DNA of 64,000 bases from Lysobacteraceae bacterium (GCA_004143945.1 SEHB01000001.1:310001-374000); one strand, 5' to 3'; shown: positions 36,042-44,950, counted from the stretch's first letter. Notes: generated from the letters alone by a model not told the origin. Translations and numbers: made by a program.

Positions 36042-36743
36042 GTGCGCGACGAGGAACTGAAGGCCGTCTTCGAGCAGCAGGCGGCTGGCTACGACGAACG
36101 CTGGGCGAAGACCTCACCGATCCGGGACGCCTTGTACTTCCTGCTGCAGGCGGTGTTCGCCGAGCTGCGCGCCGACGCGCGCATCCTGTGCGTCGGTGCC
36201 GGCACGGGCGAGGAGATCGACTACTTCGCTAAGCGGTGCCCTGGCTGGACGTTCACCGCGGTCGAGCCGTCCGGCGCGATGCTCGACGTCTGTCGTGCGA
36301 AGGCGCAACAGGGCGGCTACGCGTCGCGCTGCCGCTTCCACGAAGGTTACCTCGACATGTTGCCGACCGAGGATGCATTCGATGCGGCCACCTGCTTCCT
36401 GGTGTCGCAGTTCATCCTCGACGAAGAGGCACGCCGCGCCTTCTTCCACTCGATCGCGGCGCGCCTGCGCTGCGGCGCGATCTTGGCGAGCTCGGACCTC
36501 GCATCGGACGTGTCCTCGAGCGCGTACGACGCGTTGCTGGACGTGTGGCTCGCGATGATGGGCATGGCCGGCATACCGAATGCGGGACTCGAGCAGATGC
36601 GCGCGGCGTACGCGCTCGACGTCGCGATCCTGCCCCCTGCACGTGTCGCATCGATCATCCGCGGCGGCGGCTTCGAAGAGCCCGTGCCGTTCTACCAGTC
36701 GGGCCTGATCCACGCCTGGTTCTCGCGCCGCGCACCTGCATAG
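36042..36743 (+). CDS. Class I SAM-dependent methyltransferase
   Basis: A 233-residue protein from the GTG at 36042, which has GAGGGAAG just upstream. SAM-binding motif I is ILCVGAGTGEEIDYF (about 48-62), with the ribose-binding acidic residue in AVEPSG at about 73, and FDAATCFLVSQFILDEEAR (post-II). The pattern is that of methyltransferase type 11/25. The substrate is unknown. It lies where ligA would be expected in the smc-zipA-ligA order, but has no visible relation to DNA ligation. Confidence 0.85.
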   Translation: MRDEELKAVFEQQAAGYDERWAKTSPIRDALYFLLQAVFAELRADARILCVGAGTGEEIDYFAKRCPGWTFTAVEPSGAMLDVCRAKAQQGGYASRCRFHEGYLDMLPTEDAFDAATCFLVSQFILDEEARRAFFHSIAARLRCGAILASSDLASDVSSSAYDALLDVWLAMMGMAGIPNAGLEQMRAAYALDVAILPPARVASIIRGGGFEEPVPFYQSGLIHAWFSRRAPA

Positions 36744-36836
36744 GAGCACGCGCCCCGGCTTCGACTCGCCCGCGTTTCAACCCTGCGGTCGCTTCGCGCA
36801 TCAGAGCGCGCAACGACCACGGCGGGGCAAGCGCGA

Positions 36837-37925
36837 ATGAAGCGATGGATGGCGTGTGGAATCTCGATGGCGATCGCGTGCTCGTGCACGGCGGCGTCGC
36901 AGGTGGACCTGAGGGTGCTCGACGACGGCATGAAGGGACCACGCGCGCAGGTGCTCGTGCTCGGGACCATGCATCTTTCGGCGTTCCCCGAAACCTTCAG
37001 GCCCGAATCGCTCGAACCGGTGCTCGCGCGCGTCGCTGCGTTCAAGCCCGACGTGATCACCATCGAGGGCATTTCGGGCGAGGGCTGCGACCTCATGGCC
37101 CGCCATCCCGCGGTCTACGGCGCGGACGCGATGGCGTACTGCAGGCACACCGACGAAGCCAGGCAGGCGACCGGGCTCGACGTGCCGGCGGCGATCGCGA
37201 AGGTGAAGTCGACGCTGGCCGCCTGGCCCGCGAAGCCGAAGCCGGCGCAGCGCCGGCAACTGGCCGCGCTGTTCCTCGCCGCGAACGACCGCGCCTCGGC
37301 GCTCGTGCAGTGGCTGCGGCTCGCCGATGCGGAGCGCCGGGCGGGCGACGGGCTCGACCAGGCACTCGTCGGCATGCTCGAGGAGCTGCGCACGCGGCGC
37401 AACGAGAACTACCTCGTCGCGGCTCCGCTCGCGGCGCGGCTGGGACTCGAGCGCGTGGTCGCGGTCGACGACCACACCGGTGACAACATAGCGATCGACG
37501 ACGAGGACGCCTATGCGAAAGCCGTGCGCGGCGCCTGGGAGTCGGCCAGCGCGCAGGCGCGGCCGATCCGCGAGCGCGAAGAAGCATTGTCGAAGGGCGA
37601 CGACATGCTCGCCGCGTATCGCCACGCGAACCGGCCGGACACGTTGCGCACCGCGGTCGCGGTCGATTTCGGCGCGGCGATGCGCGATGCGTCGCCGCAG
37701 CACTACGGGCAGCGGTACGTCGCGGGCTGGGAAGGTCGCAACCTGCGCATGGTCGCGAACATCCGCGCCGCGTTCCGCGACCAGCCCGGCGCGCGCGTGC
37801 TCGTCATCGTCGGCAGCTCGCACAAGCCATGGTTCGACAACCTGCTCGGGACACTGCTCGGCGTCGACCTCGTCGACGCCGAGCAGGTGCTGCGGGATCC
37901 GGCGCCCGCCGCCGTCGGGGGTTGA
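36837..37925 (+). CDS. DUF5694-type exported protein (TraB/EreA-like)
   Basis: A 362-residue protein with a signal peptide (about 1-20). VLVLGTMHLS (40-48) with H46, the acid E77 in VITIEGISGE, and VIVGSSHKPWFDN near 322-334 form the pattern of DUF5694, related to TraB/ChaN/EreA proteins where His and Glu residues bind a metal or catalyse hydrolysis. The hydrophilic middle is alpha-helical. No function has been established. The start has no strong ribosome site. A stretch of lysine-rich turns (KSTLAAWPAKPKPAQRR) is unusual. Confidence 0.8.
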   Translation: MKRWMACGISMAIACSCTAASQVDLRVLDDGMKGPRAQVLVLGTMHLSAFPETFRPESLEPVLARVAAFKPDVITIEGISGEGCDLMARHPAVYGADAMAYCRHTDEARQATGLDVPAAIAKVKSTLAAWPAKPKPAQRRQLAALFLAANDRASALVQWLRLADAERRAGDGLDQALVGMLEELRTRRNENYLVAAPLAARLGLERVVAVDDHTGDNIAIDDEDAYAKAVRGAWESASAQARPIREREEALSKGDDMLAAYRHANRPDTLRTAVAVDFGAAMRDASPQHYGQRYVAGWEGRNLRMVANIRAAFRDQPGARVLVIVGSSHKPWFDNLLGTLLGVDLVDAEQVLRDPAPAAVGG

Positions 37926-37955
37926 TCTTCGTGGCGCGTGGGCGTGCGCGGCGTA

Positions 37956-39326
37956 TCAATCGCGAGCGGGCCGTGCGCCGAACGCCGACGCGGGGGGAGT
38001 CTCGAAGCCGTCGCTGAAGAGCCCGTCGTTCTCCGCGACGAACGTGCAGGGACTGAATCCCGATGTCGAGAACGCCGCGACCTCGGGGACGCCGACGCTC
38101 GCGGTCGCCGCGACCGAGCGGATACCGACGCCCGCGAGCGCGGCGCGCCAGGTGAACATCGCGATGCCGCTGTCGGCCGGCGTGGTGACGACGAAGCTCG
38201 CGAGCGCGAGTTCGCCTTCGCCGCGCGCATCGGGCGCGGTGCATGCGGTTTCGCTCACGTTCGCGAACAGCTCGACGCGGTATTCGGTCGATGGCGCGGA
38301 ATTGATGCGACCCTCGACGACCAGGTCGCCACCCGACTCGCGCACGGCGAGGATCTCCGGATGGTTCAGCGCGCCGTTCGGGCCGCCGTCGGCATCGCCG
38401 ATATCGTTCACGTGGTCGGTTCCCTCGAGCGTGATGCTGCGGCAGCCAGCGCCCGCGGCGTCGTTGGCGAACACGAGCGAACCCACGGCCACGTCGACGG
38501 TGTTCGCGCCACTGACGCTGACGCCGCCGCAGGCGTTGCCCGCGATGACGTTCGGCACCGGCACGCCGAAGTCGCCGATGCGGGTCGGTCCGGTGTCGAC
38601 CTCGACGCCGATGCCATTGCCCAGCGTCGGCGCACCCGAACGGTCCGTGCCGATCAGGTTGCCGATGATCACGTTGCGGATGCCGGTGCTGCGGATGCCG
38701 TAGCCGACATTGGCCGAGACCAGGTTGCGGTCGGCGGGATCGAAGCCGCCGAACACGCAGAACTCGCAATCGGCGAGGATGCCTCCCTCATTCGATGCGG
38801 CGAAGCCAGAAGGCTCGGTGCCGATGAAGTTGCCGCGCACGCGCGACTCGGCCGCCCACGGACGCAGGTAGATGCCGGGACCTTCCGCGTCGATGATGCT
38901 GAGCCCGCGAATGTCGGCGGTCGCACCCACCTCGATGGCGGGCTGGCCGCGCGGCACGGCGGTGGCGTCGAGGATCACGCGCACCTGCGCATCCATGCCC
39001 GTCGTCGACGTGTTCGGCGCGGCGCCGGGCTGGGTATAGCCGTCGATCTCGAGCGGATTGGCGATCGCGAGCGCCGACTGCAGCAGGATGCGCTTGTAAT
39101 GGTCGGGGTTGCCGGGGATGTCGAAGAAGATCCGGTCGGCATCCTCGAAGAGGTTCGCGTACTCGATCGCCGAACGCAGGCAGCGGCCATTGAGGATCCA
39201 CGGGCTGCAGGCGTCTTCGGTGTTCGTGACGATCAGCGTCGCCGCTTCGGCTGGAGCGACGCCGGTCGCGAGCAACAGGGCGCACAGTGCGCCGGCACGG
39301 CGCCGCACGGGTAGGGACAGGGGCAT
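37956..39326 (-). CDS. Secreted beta-helix protein with FSDGFE tail
   Basis: A 456-residue exported protein (signal peptide about 1-28, RRRAGALCALLLATGVAPAEA). The body shows TNTEDACSPWILNGRCLRSAIEYANL, typical of CSLREA/right-handed beta-helix surface proteins, then repeated turns of the NVIIGNLIGTDRSG, GGVSVSGANTVDVAVG type. The C-terminus has a beta-sandwich segment (SAPSTEYRVELFANVSETAC) and then DGLFSDGFETPP. The ATG at 39326 has GGAG just upstream; an earlier in-frame start adds an Arg-rich stretch unlike a signal. Its 3' end is convergent with the DUF5694 gene (30 bases apart). Confidence 0.82.
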   Translation of the reverse strand: MPLSLPVRRRAGALCALLLATGVAPAEAATLIVTNTEDACSPWILNGRCLRSAIEYANLFEDADRIFFDIPGNPDHYKRILLQSALAIANPLEIDGYTQPGAAPNTSTTGMDAQVRVILDATAVPRGQPAIEVGATADIRGLSIIDAEGPGIYLRPWAAESRVRGNFIGTEPSGFAASNEGGILADCEFCVFGGFDPADRNLVSANVGYGIRSTGIRNVIIGNLIGTDRSGAPTLGNGIGVEVDTGPTRIGDFGVPVPNVIAGNACGGVSVSGANTVDVAVGSLVFANDAAGAGCRSITLEGTDHVNDIGDADGGPNGALNHPEILAVRESGGDLVVEGRINSAPSTEYRVELFANVSETACTAPDARGEGELALASFVVTTPADSGIAMFTWRAALAGVGIRSVAATASVGVPEVAAFSTSGFSPCTFVAENDGLFSDGFETPPASAFGARPARD

Positions 39327-39483
39327 GGCATCTCCGGTTTCGACGGGCCGATGCAGCCCGCTTCCGTGATGCCAACGGTCGTGCGCGAGGATTGCTATCA
39401 GGCCCGGCCGGGCGCCCGGCGATCTGCGCAAGGATCGGCAAGCGCGCACGCAGGCATCGCATCCCCACGCAAGCCGGCGCAGG

Positions 39484-40116
39484 TCAGCGCAGGTAGGTCG
39501 CCGCGAGCGAGTTCAGGTGGAACCGTTCCGCGTCGCGCAGGAACGGGGCCACCAGCAGCATCACCTGGTGGATGCCGCGTTGCAGCGCGGATTCCTCGGC
39601 CTCGGCGCGGCCGCCGCGCACCGCGTTGAAATTCATCCAGAACGTCGCGATCAGCAGGATGTTCTCCGCCAGCGCACGGATCTCGTCCGCGCTCGCGCGC
39701 ATCACGCCCGCCCGCACCAGTCCTGCAAGCAGCTCGCGTGCACCCGCGGCCGCGCGATCCATGATGCGCGCGAACCGCAGCTTCAGCTTGCGGTTGCGCG
39801 CGAGGATGTCGACCAGGTCGCGATAGAGGAACCGGTATTCCCACAGCGCCTCGAACACCCGGTGCAACTGCATCCAGATGTCCTCGAGGTCGGGAGCCCG
39901 GCCTTCGGGCAGCTCGAGCGCGGCATCGAGGCGCGCTTCGTATTGCGCGAACAGATGCTCGACGATGTCGTCCTTGTTGCGGAAGTGGTAGTAGAGGTTG
40001 CCCGGGCTGATGCCGAGCTCGTCCGCGATGTGGTTGGTGGTGACGTTGGGTTCGCCCTGCGCGTTGAACATCGCGAGGCTCGCCTCGAGGATGCGGACGC
40101 GCGTCTGGCGCGCCAT
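39484..40116 (-). CDS. TetR-family transcription regulator
   Basis: A 210-residue regulator: the N-terminal helix-turn-helix HIADELGISPGNLYYHFRNKDDIVEHLF (about 29-56) after RILEASLAMFNAQGEPNVT is canonical. The C-terminal domain (60-210) is all-helical and hydrophobic, suited to an acyl ligand. It neighbours the acyl-CoA-binding protein (72 bases upstream of it on the same strand) and the fatty-acyl reductase, so a role sensing acyl-CoA is plausible. This is inference. Confidence 0.9.
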   Translation of the reverse strand: MARQTRVRILEASLAMFNAQGEPNVTTNHIADELGISPGNLYYHFRNKDDIVEHLFAQYEARLDAALELPEGRAPDLEDIWMQLHRVFEALWEYRFLYRDLVDILARNRKLKLRFARIMDRAAAGARELLAGLVRAGVMRASADEIRALAENILLIATFWMNFNAVRGGRAEAEESALQRGIHQVMLLVAPFLRDAERFHLNSLAATYLR

Positions 40117-40188
40117 GCGCGGCGCGGCGGTGGCGTTCAGGGCGTGAGGGCCGGTCGCGCGCGCAGCTGCGTTCGGCGAGGCATCGCC

Positions 40189-40446
40189 TCAGCCCCCGAG
40201 TTTCTTCACGAGGTCGACGTACTTCTGCATCGCGTCCTCGCCCCTGGTGCCCTTGAGCTTGGCCCAGGCCTCGTACTTCGCGGTGCCGACGAAATCGAAG
40301 AAGCCGGGCTTGGGTCCGGCGACATCGCCTTCCGATCCTTGCTTGTACAACGCGTAGAGCTTGAGCAGGGTGTCGTTGTCCGGTCGCTCGGAGAGCTTCT
40401 TGACGTCTTCGGCGGCTTGATCGAAGCGGGTCTTGAGGTCGGACAT
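40189..40446 (-). CDS. Acyl-CoA-binding protein (ACBP)
   Basis: An 85-residue four-helix ACBP. The residues that contact acyl-CoA in bovine ACBP (Tyr28, Tyr31, Lys32, Lys54, Tyr73) are found here as Y31, Y34, K35, K57 and Y76, a constant shift of three. YALYKQGSEGDV and FFDFVGTAKYEAWAKLKG are the family blocks. It would bind long-chain acyl-CoA and deliver it to enzymes. ACBP is common in eukaryotes but patchy in bacteria. It is divergent from the fatty-acyl reductase gene, so the two may share a control region. Confidence 0.92.
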   Translation of the reverse strand: MSDLKTRFDQAAEDVKKLSERPDNDTLLKLYALYKQGSEGDVAGPKPGFFDFVGTAKYEAWAKLKGTRGEDAMQKYVDLVKKLGG

Positions 40447-40544
40447 GGACGTTCCACCGTGGCTGCACGCGAGGCGAATGCCGAGCTTACAACACGCCCC
40501 GCCCATGGGGTCAACGCGCGTAGCCAGGCGCGCGCGCGCGCGGC

Positions 40545-40550
40545 TATGCT
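40545..40550 (+). promoter_or_regulatory. Candidate -10 of the fatty-acyl reductase gene
   Basis: TATGCT at 40545-40550, 35 bases before the ATG at 40586, following a tract of alternating GC. No -35 is seen. Confidence 0.3.
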
Positions 40551-40585
40551 TGCCGTCATCAGCAACGTGACGGGAGCGGGCGGCG

Positions 40586-42574
40586 ATGACTTACTTCGTT
40601 ACGGGCGCGACCGGCTTCATCGGCCGGCATCTGCTCGAGCGCTTGCTCGAGCGCAAGGGCACGATCCATTGCCTCGTGCGCAAGGAATCGATCCCGAAGT
40701 TCGAGGCGTTGCGCGACGATCTCGGCGCCGATCCGAAACGGCTCGTCGCGGTGCAGGGTGACCTCGGCAAGCCCGGGCTCGGCATCGCGCCGGCGACGCG
40801 TCGCGCGCTCGCGGGCAAGGTCCGCCACTTCTTCCATCTGGCGGCGCTGTACGACCTCGCGGCCGCGCCGGAGGAACAACAGCGCGCGAACGTCGACGGC
40901 ACGCGCCACGCGCTCGATGCCGCCAAGGCGATCGATGCGGGCTGCTTCCACCACGTGAGTTCGATCGCCGTCGCCGGCCTTTATCCGGGCGTGTTCCGCG
41001 AGGACATGTTCGACGAAGCCGAAGACCTCGATCATCCGTACTTCCGCACCAAGCATGATTCGGAAGCGCTGGTGCGGCGCGATTACGCTGGCCCGTATCG
41101 CATCTATCGCCCCGGCATCGTGATCGGCGACTCGCGCACCGGCGCGATCGACAAGATCGATGGTCCGTACTACTTCTTCCGCCTGCTCAAGAAGATGCGC
41201 CAGGCGCTGCCGCCGTGGATGCCGATGATCGGCCTCGAGGGCGGGCGCATGAACCTCGTCCCGGTCGACTGGGTTGCCTCGGCGCTCGACCATATCGCGC
41301 ACAAGCCCGCGCTCGACGGGCATACCTTCCATCTGACCGATCCCGCGCCGCGTCGCATCGGCGAAGTGCTGAACCTGTTCGCGCGCGCGGGCCATGCGCC
41401 GCAGATGACGATGCGGCTGGATGCGCGCATGTTCGCGTTCGTGCCGTCCGGCATCCGCGCAGCGCTCGGCAACCTGCCACCGGTCAGGCGCGTGGTCGGC
41501 GTGCTGCTGCGCGACCTCGGCATCCCGCTGCAGGTGCTGAAGTTCGTGAACTATCCGACGCGCTTCGACTCGCGCGAGACCGAACGCGCACTCAAGGGCT
41601 CGAACATCCGCCTCCCGAAGCTCGAGGACTACGCCTGGCGCCTGTGGGACTACTGGGAACGCCACCTCGACCCGGACCTGTTCGTCGACCATTCGCTCGG
41701 CGGCAAGGTCAAGGGCAAGGTGGTCGTGATCACCGGCGGATCATCCGGCATCGGCAAGGCGGCGGCACTGAAGATCGCGCAGGCCGGCGCGACGCTCGTG
41801 ATCTGCGCGCGTGGCGCCGACGAACTCGCGCAGACCCGCGCCGAGATCGAAGCCGCGGGCGGGACCTGCCACACCTACCAGGTCGACCTCGCCGACCTCG
41901 CCGCCTGCGACGCGTTCGTCGCGGCCGTGCTGGCCGACCATGGGCGCGTGGACATCCTCGTCAACAACGCGGGCCGCTCGATCCGCCGCGCGATCGGCGC
42001 GAGCTTCGACCGCTTCCATGACTTCGAACGCACGATGCAGCTCAACTACTTCGGCGCGCTGCGACTGATCATGGGCGTGCTGCCCGGGATGTCCGAACGG
42101 CACCGCGGGCACATCATCAACATCTCCTCGATCGGCGTGCTGACGAACTCGCCGCGGTTCTCGGCCTATGTCGCGTCGAAGGCCGCGCTGGACGCCTTTT
42201 CGCGCTGCGCGCAGGCCGAGTATTCGGACAACGGCGTCAGCTTCACGACGATCAACATGCCGCTGGTGAAGACGCCGATGATCGCGCCGACGAAGATGTA
42301 CGAGTCGGTGCCGACGCTGTCACCCGACGAGGCGGCCGACATCATCATCGAGGCGATCGTCGAACGGCCGGTGCGCATCGCGACGCGCCTCGGCACCTTC
42401 GCGCAGGTGTTCTACGCGCTCGCGCCGCGCGTTTACGAGATCGTCATGAACACCGCGTTCCGGCTGTTCCCGGACTCGCAGGCCGCCAAGGGCATGCAGG
42501 GCCGCGGCGAGGCGGCGCAGCCGACCAGCGAACAGATCGCGTTTGCTTCGCTGATGCGCGGCGTGCACTGGTAG
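40586..42574 (+). CDS. Two-domain fatty-acyl reductase, Marinobacter FAR type
   Basis: A 662-residue protein with two SDR domains. Domain 1 (about 1-370): cofactor loop TGATGFIGRHL (6-16) and active pair Y152-x3-K156 in HPYFRTKHDSE. Domain 2 (about 376-600): TGGSSGIGKAAA (383-394), NNAGRSIRRAIGASFDRFHDFE, and Y528-x3-K532 in SAYVASKAALDAFSRC. Length and layout match the alcohol-forming fatty-acyl-CoA reductases of Marinobacter (about 661 residues), where domain 1 reduces acyl-CoA to aldehyde and domain 2 reduces aldehyde to alcohol with NADPH; my recollection of those sequences shows long identical runs. It may supply fatty alcohols for wax esters. No wax ester synthase gene is in the window. 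Confidence 0.9.
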   Translation: MTYFVTGATGFIGRHLLERLLERKGTIHCLVRKESIPKFEALRDDLGADPKRLVAVQGDLGKPGLGIAPATRRALAGKVRHFFHLAALYDLAAAPEEQQRANVDGTRHALDAAKAIDAGCFHHVSSIAVAGLYPGVFREDMFDEAEDLDHPYFRTKHDSEALVRRDYAGPYRIYRPGIVIGDSRTGAIDKIDGPYYFFRLLKKMRQALPPWMPMIGLEGGRMNLVPVDWVASALDHIAHKPALDGHTFHLTDPAPRRIGEVLNLFARAGHAPQMTMRLDARMFAFVPSGIRAALGNLPPVRRVVGVLLRDLGIPLQVLKFVNYPTRFDSRETERALKGSNIRLPKLEDYAWRLWDYWERHLDPDLFVDHSLGGKVKGKVVVITGGSSGIGKAAALKIAQAGATLVICARGADELAQTRAEIEAAGGTCHTYQVDLADLAACDAFVAAVLADHGRVDILVNNAGRSIRRAIGASFDRFHDFERTMQLNYFGALRLIMGVLPGMSERHRGHIINISSIGVLTNSPRFSAYVASKAALDAFSRCAQAEYSDNGVSFTTINMPLVKTPMIAPTKMYESVPTLSPDEAADIIIEAIVERPVRIATRLGTFAQVFYALAPRVYEIVMNTAFRLFPDSQAAKGMQGRGEAAQPTSEQIAFASLMRGVHW

Positions 42575-42659
42575 TCATTTGCCGCGCACTGCGCGCCGCC
42601 GGCGGCGCGCACGCTCCGGCGCGCCATCGACGGACGGCGCGCCGTGCTGGCGGAGCGGC

Positions 42660-43163
42660 CTACTTCGACGCGCGCTTGCTCGCGGGCGCGCGGCCGGTCG
42701 CGCCGGCGCGCTTGCCGGCGGCCTTCGCGGCGGGCTTCGCACCGCCGAGCTGGCGCACTTCCTGCGACAGCTCCTCGACGCGACGCGTCAGCGTGCGCAG
42801 GTCGTCGCGACCCGGGATGCCGAGCCGGCCGAGCGCACGCGCGACACGGTCCTCGAACACCTTCTCGAGCTTGTCCCAGGTTTCCTGGCTGCGCTCGCGG
42901 ACCTGGCCGAGCGTGCTCTCGACGTTGCCGCGTGCTTCGTTGACGCGCGCCTCGGTGAACTTGCGCGTCTTCGCATCGAGCGCGGTCCCTTCCTTCACCA
43001 GCGCCTCGAACAGCTTTCCGCCTTCTTCCTGCGCCTTCGCGAATGCACCGAGGCCGGCGAGCCAGATCTGCTGGGCGGAGTCCATCACGGTCTTGCCGAC
43101 GCCGCGCGCGTCGGACGCAGCGGATGCGTTGGTGTCGCGCTTCTTCAACCGGGGCTTGGCCAT
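42660..43163 (-). CDS. Phasin family protein (PhaF/PhaI-like)
   Basis: A 167-residue protein. Residues 10-115 carry the phasin pattern: TVMDSAQQIWLAGLGAFAKAQEEGGKLFEALVKEG, then long amphipathic helix ARVNEARGNVESTLGQVRERSQETWDKLEKVFEDRV. The end is a Lys/Ala/Pro-rich histone-like tail (AKPAAKAAGKRAGATG), as in PhaF. Phasins coat polyhydroxyalkanoate granules and the basic tail can bind DNA to sort granules at division. It stands in the same strand as the patatin and PHA-system genes. Confidence 0.88.
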   Translation of the reverse strand: MAKPRLKKRDTNASAASDARGVGKTVMDSAQQIWLAGLGAFAKAQEEGGKLFEALVKEGTALDAKTRKFTEARVNEARGNVESTLGQVRERSQETWDKLEKVFEDRVARALGRLGIPGRDDLRTLTRRVEELSQEVRQLGGAKPAAKAAGKRAGATGRAPASKRASK

Positions 43164-43235
43164 CGTCGTCTCCTCGTCGTTCGCGGCGGAAGCCGCTTGG
43201 ACGCGATCCTCACGACAGGCGCTAGAGCAGACACA

Positions 43236-44510
43236 CTATTGCGGGCCGCGCCGTGCGCGCGAGGTGCGCCGACGTGGCGCTCGCGGCGTGTTGCGCACCT
43301 GTTCGAGGTTGCGCCCGAGGTCGTCGAGCGCGTCGCGCAGGTGGCGCGTGACCGGCGCTGCCGGCGTGCGTTCGAGACCACCCGCGAGCGTGCGCGCGCG
43401 GTCGTCGAGCACGTCGTCGCGCAGCGCCAGCCCATGCCGCGCGAGCAGTTCGCCGACCCGGTCCCGCTGCGCACGCAGGTCCGCACGCGTGGTCTGATAG
43501 GCGTGCTCGGCCAGGCGCCGGCGTTGCGCGAAACTGAAGATGTTGGTGAAGAACATCTCGACGTCACCCGCGTCGGGCTGCAGCATCAGCAGGTCGGCGC
43601 CCGCGTAGCGCAGCGGATAGCTCGCGGCGGTGGCCTGCGCGCGCGACTGCAGCAGCGCGCGGAACGTCTGCGACAGCACCGCGGGCAGGCCGCCGTCGAC
43701 GAGTGCGATGGCGCGCGGATCGTGCGCGTGGGTCGTGTCGATCGGCACCAGGGGATTCACGCCGATCACGAGGTCGGCGCCTGCGTCGAGCGCGACGGAG
43801 GCATGCAGGGTGCGGCGCAGGGCGCCGTCGACGTAGTGGCGTCCCTCGATCTCGACCGGCGGATACAGGCCCGGCAGCGCCGAACTTGCTTCGATCGCGC
43901 GCGAGATCGGCACGTGGTCGAAGTCCGCGCCACCGAAGCGCACGGGCTCGCCGCTGTCGAGGTCGACCGCGACGATGTAGAGCGCGCGCTCGAGCGTCCG
44001 GAAGTCGTCGCTGCGCCCGCCGCTCGCGAGCAGGCTGCGCAGGAAGCTGCCGATCGCCGCATTGTCGAACAGGCCAGTCGGGACCAGGCTGCCGAAGCGC
44101 AGTAGCGCATCGCTGAGGTGGGGTCCGAACGGATCGCGCGCGACATCGCCGAGCCAGCCGAGCATCGCGCGCGGGACACCCGACGCGCGGCGCAGGTACT
44201 CGAGGAACGCGGGGCGCAGGAAATCCTCGGGACGGAACGTCGCTTCGGTGGAGTCTCCGGTGATGAAGATGCGGCACAGCTCGGCCGTATCGAGGCGGTT
44301 GGCGAGCCCGGCCGCGATGAAGGCGCCCGAACTGATGCCGACGTACACATCGAGGTCGCGCAGGTCGAGTCCGTCGACGGCTTCCTCGAACGCGCGCAGC
44401 GCGCCCATCTCGTAGGTGCAACCGATCGGTCCGCCGCCGGCCATCGCGAGACCGATGCGGCCGCGCGCGCGGCGACGGCGTGGACGCGGGGCGGGAGCGA
44501 GCGTCAGCAT
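43236..44510 (-). CDS. Patatin-like phospholipase / acyl hydrolase
   Basis: A 424-residue protein with a patatin domain: oxyanion loop AGGGPIGCTYEMGALRAF (about 24-41), nucleophile S60 in GISSG (58-62), and the catalytic Asp D228 in HYVDGALRR. The Arg-rich tail (last 30 residues) and basic N-terminus suggest contact with nucleic acid or acidic surfaces. Such enzymes hydrolyse phospholipids, triacylglycerols or storage polymers. Placement beside phasin and the PHA-system protein hints at granule or storage-lipid turnover, which is inferred. Confidence 0.88.
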   Translation of the reverse strand: MLTLAPAPRPRRRRARGRIGLAMAGGGPIGCTYEMGALRAFEEAVDGLDLRDLDVYVGISSGAFIAAGLANRLDTAELCRIFITGDSTEATFRPEDFLRPAFLEYLRRASGVPRAMLGWLGDVARDPFGPHLSDALLRFGSLVPTGLFDNAAIGSFLRSLLASGGRSDDFRTLERALYIVAVDLDSGEPVRFGGADFDHVPISRAIEASSALPGLYPPVEIEGRHYVDGALRRTLHASVALDAGADLVIGVNPLVPIDTTHAHDPRAIALVDGGLPAVLSQTFRALLQSRAQATAASYPLRYAGADLLMLQPDAGDVEMFFTNIFSFAQRRRLAEHAYQTTRADLRAQRDRVGELLARHGLALRDDVLDDRARTLAGGLERTPAAPVTRHLRDALDDLGRNLEQVRNTPRAPRRRTSRARRGPQ

Positions 44511-44531
44511 CGCGTCGACCGGATGCCGGTC

Positions 44532-44807
44532 TCAGGCCAGGTGTTCGTCGAGGTGGCGCTCGATCTCGCGCTGGATCAGCGGCTTGAGCGCGCCCATCAG
44601 GAAGCCGAGTTCCACCCGCACGTGCACTTCGCGCTTCTCGACCGCGATGTGGCCGTGCACGCCGGCCTTGTCGAAGCGCAGTTCATCGCCTTCCCAGTGG
44701 TGGTCGACGCCGTGCTCCTCGGCGATCTGCTGTGCCACGCGCTCCACCGCGGCCTTCGCGGACTTGATGGACTTGCCGTGTTCGCGACGGATGTCGATGA
44801 CCGCCAT
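44532..44807 (-). CDS. Polyhydroxyalkanoic-acid system family protein
   Basis: A 91-residue protein: MAVIDIRREHGKSIKSAKAAVERVAQQIAEEHGVDHHWEGDELRF then GHIAVEKREVHVRVELGFLMGALKPLIQREIERHLDEHL. This is the PHA_gran_rgn (PF09650) pattern, small proteins encoded with PHA granule genes, function poorly known. The ATG at 44807 is the first with a plausible GAG ribosome site; the upstream frame is Arg-rich and unlikely. First gene of a run with patatin (21 bases) and phasin. Confidence 0.85.
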   Translation of the reverse strand: MAVIDIRREHGKSIKSAKAAVERVAQQIAEEHGVDHHWEGDELRFDKAGVHGHIAVEKREVHVRVELGFLMGALKPLIQREIERHLDEHLA

Positions 44808-44950
44808 GGAGCTTCTCGTGCGTCGATTTCCCGGAGCGCGCATGATGCCCGAGCAGGGCGGACATGGGCAGTGCCGGTGGCGTTCCAGGCGCGCTTCGCG
44901 CGCGCCGCGCAGCCCGCCGCGACGCCACCGGAGGACCGTGACGGCTGTGT

